Shown here piece by piece: positions 24,391-28,520 of a stretch of 28,520 nucleotides of DNA. Below the pieces are notes generated by a model, which was not told where the DNA came from, did not search any database, and saw only the letters and a list, made by a program, of their open reading frames with translations. The number at the start of each line of letters is the position of its first letter. Within the stretch, counting starts at the first letter, position 1. The DNA is from Site-B1 sp963722665 (GTDB lineage Bacteria > Bacteroidota > Bacteroidia > Flavobacteriales > Flavobacteriaceae): assembly GCA_963722665.1 (NCBI GenBank), contig CAVRNW010000027.1, positions 1 through 28,520 on the forward strand. The letters are read 5' to 3'. Position numbers and translations under genes: made by a program.

Positions 24391-25443
24391 TTAAAAACTG
24401 CCGTTATCAACATCTTTTATGAAATCTATCAAGCCTTCAAAAAATATATTTTGATCGTCGAATTGAGAAAGATGACTTCCGTTTGGACACAATAGAAATC
24501 TACCGTTTTTAACTTCATTAGAAATCCATTTCATATGTTCAGGATCCATGGTATCATGGGTAGCGCCAATAGTAAGAGTTGGCACAGTAATTTTATGCAA
24601 TTGGTCTTTTACATCCCAATTCTTAAGTGTTGCATCACCTTTAATACCAAATTCACTTGGTCCTTGCATGGTCACATATACATCAGGATTTAAGTGTTTA
24701 AAGCTCCTGTTTACCGGTTCAGGCCAATTTTCAACAGGCATCCTTAAAATATGCTCTGTGTAGTAATTATTTACAATGAGTTCCATATAACGCGGATTTG
24801 AATAATCCTCCTTTTCTTCATAGCTTAATATCTCTTTTAAAACTTCCGGATCCATTTTTGGGCTTAAGACCTCATCGGAATATTTTTGATATTCAGGAAT
24901 GGAAGCTACCATGTTGGAGATTATCAATCCTTTGATATTTTCCTGATATTTCAAGGCATACTGCATACCTAAAATCCCTCCCCAGGATTGTCCATACAAA
25001 TAGAAATTATCCTTATTTAAACCTAAAGCAACCCTCACTTGTTCTACTTCTTCAACAAAACGGTCTAAATCCCAAAGAGACAGATCTTTTGGCTGATCGC
25101 TGTAATAAGATCCTAATTGGTCGTAGTAGTAATATTCTATGCCTTCCTGAGGAAAATAACCGTCAAAACATTCATAGATCTCATGGGTTACTCCTGGTCC
25201 ACCATGAAGTAATAGCACTTTAATTTTTGGGTTGTTACCTACTCGCTTAGTCCAAACCTTAAATTCACCCTTAGGTGTAGAAATTGGTATCATCCTGATA
25301 CCTCCTGAAAATTTATCAGTTGTATTATAATTATGATACTCTGAAACACTTAGATTATCAGTCTTTTCAAGAGATTGTGAATCATTTTTACAGCCTAATA
25401 TTAAGAATGCAAGAAGTATAATTGTGAATTGATTTCTTATCAT
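24391..25443 (-). CDS. Lipoprotein alpha/beta hydrolase, proline iminopeptidase family (S33)
   Basis: This 350-residue enzyme probably removes N-terminal proline or hydrolyses related amide or ester bonds. The N-terminus is a lipoprotein signal (LLAFLILGC with lipobox LGC, Cys18) followed by KNDSQS, so it is membrane-anchored in the envelope. HGGPG (80-84) is the proline iminopeptidase oxyanion-hole motif. GQSWGG carries the nucleophile Ser153. Asp297 or Asp300 (ATHDTMD) and His324 (NGSHL) complete the triad. YYYYDQLGSYYSDQP follows the family pattern. It is encoded on the same strand as the dikinase-like gene, 92 bases upstream of it, and is divergent from the efflux pump gene. The functional link to the dikinase-like operon is unproven. 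Confidence 0.88.
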   Translation of the reverse strand: MIRNQFTIILLAFLILGCKNDSQSLEKTDNLSVSEYHNYNTTDKFSGGIRMIPISTPKGEFKVWTKRVGNNPKIKVLLLHGGPGVTHEIYECFDGYFPQEGIEYYYYDQLGSYYSDQPKDLSLWDLDRFVEEVEQVRVALGLNKDNFYLYGQSWGGILGMQYALKYQENIKGLIISNMVASIPEYQKYSDEVLSPKMDPEVLKEILSYEEKEDYSNPRYMELIVNNYYTEHILRMPVENWPEPVNRSFKHLNPDVYVTMQGPSEFGIKGDATLKNWDVKDQLHKITVPTLTIGATHDTMDPEHMKWISNEVKNGRFLLCPNGSHLSQFDDQNIFFEGLIDFIKDVDNGSF

Positions 25444-25509
25444 GATTTTTTGAAATTAATTAGTTTCCTAATTTAATAAAAATGTAAATACTACTTAACA
25501 ATATTGAAG

Positions 25510-25517
25510 TACATTTG
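25510..25517 (+). promoter_or_regulatory. Probable -7 promoter box of the efflux pump gene, very close to its start codon
   Basis: TACATTTG is an exact TAnnTTTG match ending 4 bases before the ATG at 25522, implying a leaderless or nearly leaderless transcript. On the minus strand of the same gap, a TACATTTT near-match faces the lipoprotein gene. No -33 element is clear for either. Confidence 0.4.
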
Positions 25518-25521
25518 CCGA

Positions 25522-26733
25522 ATGCAACAGCAAAAAAGCAAAGTTAGTATTGAATTTGTAGCTTTAATGGCCTCATTAATGTCAATTGTTGCCTTAGCTA
25601 TAGATGCCTTATTACCGGCTTTATCCATAATTGGACGAGCCGTCCAAAGCATTGAAGCAACAGATAATCAATTATTGATAACCATGATCTTCCTGGGCCT
25701 TGGCTTCGGTCAATTATTATTTGGTCCTTTATCAGACAGTTTTGGCAGAAAACCTGTTGTTTACATGGGTTTTGTTATTTTTCTGATTGCTAGCTTTATT
25801 TGTATATATGCCCAAACTCTGGAGATCATGATCATTGGCCGTGTATTACAAGGCGTAGGACTGTCGGCTCCAAGGACAATCAGTATTTCAATTATAAGAG
25901 ATTCGTATAAAGGTGATTATATGGCAAAAATTATGTCGTTTGTAACAGTCATATTTATTTTAGTACCTATAATAGCACCAGCCTTAGGAAAGTTCATACT
26001 CAATATTTATAGCTGGCAGGCTATTTTTTATGCCCAATTGATCTTTGCTGCGATAATAGGATTTTGGTTTTGGAAACGCCAGAAAGAAACGCTTAAAGCA
26101 GAATTTAAAGTTAAATTCTCAAGTCATTTATTTGTGGATGGACTAAAGGAATTGATTAAATTCAAGGAAACCATGGCATTCACTATTATTTCCGGATTGA
26201 TCACAGGAGCATTTTTAGTGTATTTGAGTTCGTCCCAACAGATCTTTGAAACCCAATATGGACTGGGAGATGAATTCCCCTATATTTTTGCCGGACTAGC
26301 TACTACGGTAGGTTTAGCAACCTTTTTAAACGGAACCTTGGTCATGCGTTTTGGCATGAGGAAATTGGCTTTTTATGCGCTTCTTGCTTATTGTATTACC
26401 GCTTTAGTTTATGTGATCCTTTTTTGGTCACAGGCTAATCCAAGTATCACAGTCTTACTGATATTCTTAGGATTACAATTCTTTGCTCTAGGATTTTTAT
26501 TTGGGAATCTACGATCGATTGCCATGGAACCAATAGGTCATATAGCGGGAATTGGAGCCGCAATAACCGGATTTATCTCTACATTACTTTCGGTGCCAAT
26601 TGGCGTCTATATAGGCAGTTATGTAACCACAACTGTACATCCCGTATTTTTTGGATTCACCTTATGCGGCTTTATCTCTCTATTGATCTTTATTGCTTTT
26701 AGAGAAAAAAGGACCATTAGCATAATCGAATAA
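25522..26733 (+). CDS. MFS drug efflux transporter, Bcr/CflA family
   Basis: This 403-residue inner-membrane proton-coupled exporter has about 12 hydrophobic segments. The MFS motif A GPLSDSFGRKPV (residues 68-79) follows the second helix, and GRVLQGVGLSAPRTISISII, the Bcr/CflA-like motif in TM4, follows later. The N-terminus VALMASLMSIVALAIDALLP (helix 1 with the Asp of D1) also fits the Bcr/CflA subfamily (multidrug, bicyclomycin, chloramphenicol or sulfonamide export). The substrate is unknown. The ATG at 25522 is preferred over an upstream TTG at 25504. It is a single gene convergent with the sugar kinase, with 13 bases between the stops. Confidence 0.85.
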   Translation: MQQQKSKVSIEFVALMASLMSIVALAIDALLPALSIIGRAVQSIEATDNQLLITMIFLGLGFGQLLFGPLSDSFGRKPVVYMGFVIFLIASFICIYAQTLEIMIIGRVLQGVGLSAPRTISISIIRDSYKGDYMAKIMSFVTVIFILVPIIAPALGKFILNIYSWQAIFYAQLIFAAIIGFWFWKRQKETLKAEFKVKFSSHLFVDGLKELIKFKETMAFTIISGLITGAFLVYLSSSQQIFETQYGLGDEFPYIFAGLATTVGLATFLNGTLVMRFGMRKLAFYALLAYCITALVYVILFWSQANPSITVLLIFLGLQFFALGFLFGNLRSIAMEPIGHIAGIGAAITGFISTLLSVPIGVYIGSYVTTTVHPVFFGFTLCGFISLLIFIAFREKRTISIIE

Positions 26734-26746
26734 ATAAACGCTCCCT

Positions 26747-27751
26747 TTATCTGATCAATCTTCCTGTAACGTCTCCCGCAAGGATATGTTCAACGTCTGT
26801 GACTGTTGCATAATTGACATCCCCTTCGAAGGTATGTTTTAGAGCACTCGCAGCACAGGCAAACTCCATGGCTTTATAATCGTCAAAATTTTGTAGTCCA
26901 TAAATAAGTCCGGCAGCAAATGCATCACCAGTTCCTATTCGGTCAACTATATGGGTAATTTCAATATCAATTGTTTCCCTGAATTTTTCTCCATTCCACA
27001 TCCTCGCTCTTATTTTTTGCCAGGAGGCATTAACAGAGCTTCTTATCTTATCAAATACCTTGTTTATGTTAGGATAATTAATCATTAATTCTTTAGAAGC
27101 GGCTATAAAATCATCATTGGAATAATCATATGAGGTTCCCAAAATTTCATTGATCTCATTTACACCTCCAATAAATATTGTAGAATTCTGAATTAGATCT
27201 ATTAGAGCGTCTTTAGGATCTATACCATATTTCCATAAACCACGTCGGTAAGTTGGATCCGCAGATACAGTGATGCCTTTTTTCATTGCCAGTTGTAAGC
27301 CCTCCCTTAGAGCTTCATAAGCACCTAATGATAATCCCGGAGTTATTCCTGTCCAATGCATCCAGTTACAATCTTTTAGAGCTCGATTCCAGTTCACCAT
27401 ATTTGGTTGAATTTCAGAAAAAGCTGAATGTGATCGATTATAAGAAATGGAACTTGGTCTCATTACAGCTCCGATCTCCAAAAAATAGATCCCTAAAGGT
27501 CTTGGAGATCTAACTATTTCACTGGTATCAACATTATAATTTCGCAGATAACCCATGGCAGTATCTCCAACAAAATCATCAGAAATACAAGAAATATGTT
27601 TTACCTTGTCTCCAAATGTAGCTAAAGAAATTGCTACATTGATTTCAGTCCCTCCAAAATAAAATTCCAATACATTAGATTGTCTGAATTTTTTATTGCC
27701 TTGTGGTGATAATCTCATTAGAACTTCTCCAAATGTTACTACTTTTTCCAT
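26747..27751 (-). CDS. PfkB-family sugar kinase, 2-keto-3-deoxygluconate kinase-like
   Basis: This 334-residue cytosolic kinase most resembles KdgK, which phosphorylates 2-dehydro-3-deoxy-D-gluconate using ATP in uronate (pectin, alginate) degradation. The N-terminus GEVLMRLSPQG and FGGTEINVAISLATFG (substrate pocket) follow the family. The PfkB C-terminal signature is DRIGTGDAFAAGLIYGL (270-286), with Asp276 the catalytic base. TGITPGLS and VSADPTYRRGLWKYG also fit KDG kinase. Aldolase or uronate isomerase genes, which usually accompany kdgK, are not visible in the window, so the substrate remains an inference. It is transcribed on the same strand as leuB but separated by 72 bases. Confidence 0.85.
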   Translation of the reverse strand: MEKVVTFGEVLMRLSPQGNKKFRQSNVLEFYFGGTEINVAISLATFGDKVKHISCISDDFVGDTAMGYLRNYNVDTSEIVRSPRPLGIYFLEIGAVMRPSSISYNRSHSAFSEIQPNMVNWNRALKDCNWMHWTGITPGLSLGAYEALREGLQLAMKKGITVSADPTYRRGLWKYGIDPKDALIDLIQNSTIFIGGVNEINEILGTSYDYSNDDFIAASKELMINYPNINKVFDKIRSSVNASWQKIRARMWNGEKFRETIDIEITHIVDRIGTGDAFAAGLIYGLQNFDDYKAMEFACAASALKHTFEGDVNYATVTDVEHILAGDVTGRLIR

Positions 27752-27823
27752 TGCAATAATTTAAGAATTTATTGTCTAACTCAATAAAAAGGATACAATA
27801 TTTTTTCAATTTTACTATTGATC

Positions 27824-28520
27824 TCAAATATTGGCAGTCAACCAATCACCTACTTCAGATGTTCCGTATGATTTTCCGCCATCTGCCAGATCTTCTGTCA
27901 CAATACCTTTATCCAAAGATTTATTTACAGCATTTCTAATAGCTTCAGCCTCCTCATTAAGACCAAATGCCAGTTCAAACATCATTGCAGCCGATAAAAT
28001 CGTTGCTAAAGGGTTAGCAATATTCAAGCCTGTTGCCTGTGGGTAGGATCCGTGTATTGGCTCAAACAAAGAAACCTCAGATCCAACGGATGCCGAAGGC
28101 ATTAATCCCATGGATCCTGAAATTACCGATGCTTCATCGGTTAAAATATCGCCAAATAAATTTTCTGTTATTAGAACATCATAGGAATTTGGCCATTGTA
28201 CAAGTCGCATGGCAACGGCATCGACAAACTCATAGGACACTTCCACTTCCGGGTAGTCCTTTTCCATAGCCTGAACTGTTTCCCTCCATAAGCGCGATGT
28301 TTCTAAGACATTGGCTTTATCAACGCAACATAGTTTTTTAGAACGGGTCATCGCTAATTCAAATCCTTTTTTTGCCAATCGTTTAACTTCTTCTCGGGTG
28401 TACACACAATTATCAAAGGCAGTTTCTCCACCATCTCTTCTACCCTTTTCTCCAAAATAGATCCCACCAGTTAATTCTCTTAAAAATACAAGGTCGGTTC
28501 CTTCTATGCGTTCTCTTTTC
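27824..28520 (-). CDS. leuB: 3-isopropylmalate dehydrogenase (partial, 5' end outside the window)
   Basis: This is an NAD+-dependent oxidative decarboxylase of the leucine pathway. The reading frame stays open to the right edge of the window, so at least ~38 residues precede the internal GTG at 28405, beginning KRERIEGTDLVFLRELTGG, the usual LeuB N-terminal half. Within the visible part, FDNCVYTREEV and the signature NLFGDILTDEASVISGSMG (metal-binding Asp residues and substrate loop) are clear. The C-terminus SYGTSEVGDWLTANI is normal. About 231 of the expected ~350-360 residues are present. The rest of the leucine operon probably lies beyond the edge. IMDH identity over isocitrate or tartrate dehydrogenase is supported by SMGLMPSAS and ELTGG. 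Confidence 0.92.
   Translation of the reverse strand, partial: KRERIEGTDLVFLRELTGGIYFGEKGRRDGGETAFDNCVYTREEVKRLAKKGFELAMTRSKKLCCVDKANVLETSRLWRETVQAMEKDYPEVEVSYEFVDAVAMRLVQWPNSYDVLITENLFGDILTDEASVISGSMGLMPSASVGSEVSLFEPIHGSYPQATGLNIANPLATILSAAMMFELAFGLNEEAEAIRNAVNKSLDKGIVTEDLADGGKSYGTSEVGDWLTANI

Overview
The window reads as a chromosomal segment of a low-GC Bacteroidota, most likely a marine member of the Flavobacteriaceae. Supporting signs are the Bacteroidota-type TAnnTTTG promoter boxes upstream of several genes, the lack of consistent Shine-Dalgarno sequences, Bacteroidota families such as DUF4294 and DUF4268, and a dispersed intergenic repeat with a GAGCGCAGT core. The species cannot be decided from the sequence. 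No tRNA, rRNA, CRISPR array, transposase or phage gene was seen, and no gene-free stretch exceeds about 265 bases.

Layout. 0.1-3.5 kb: a frameshifted RhlE-like DEAD-box helicase, a DUF1801/YdeI protein ending in a CDGSH iron-sulfur motif, and a THUMP-domain rRNA methyltransferase. 3.7-5.6 kb: a tight methyltransferase / ZIP metal transporter / DUF4268 operon. 5.6-8.3 kb: phosphoenolpyruvate carboxylase. 8.4-9.7 kb: a minus-strand pair, DUF4294 and a hemolysin-III/PAQR membrane protein. 9.9-12.3 kb: an M42 aminopeptidase, a Nudix hydrolase and a PrsW-family membrane protease. 12.5-16.1 kb: a three-gene biotin-dependent acyl-CoA (probably propionyl-CoA) carboxylase operon whose biotin carboxylase gene carries a frameshift. 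16.3-25.4 kb: an unusual cell-envelope block. 25.5-28.5 kb: a Bcr/CflA-type efflux pump, a KDG kinase-like sugar kinase, and the 3' part of leuB, which runs off the right edge.

The most interesting part is 16.3-25.4 kb. Two secreted serine hydrolases of the class A beta-lactamase fold flank a 947-residue protein that fuses a nucleotide-translocase-like (NTT/Npt) membrane domain to a long HEAT-like helical domain. The second hydrolase is translationally coupled to a 968-residue exported protein. That protein carries a phosphohistidine swivel domain followed by a PEP-synthase-type ATP-grasp domain, the domain order of glucan water dikinase, and it lacks the PEP/pyruvate barrel. A dikinase-like enzyme with a signal peptide poses an ATP-supply problem, and the neighbouring NTT-like protein makes this a candidate undescribed envelope system. 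An alpha/beta-hydrolase lipoprotein follows on the same strand.

Three genes (helicase, biotin carboxylase, one serine hydrolase) are each broken by one extra base, and removing it restores the full conserved frame. Three such lesions in 28.5 kb, including one in central metabolism, look more like consensus sequence errors than real gene decay, but reads would be needed to decide.
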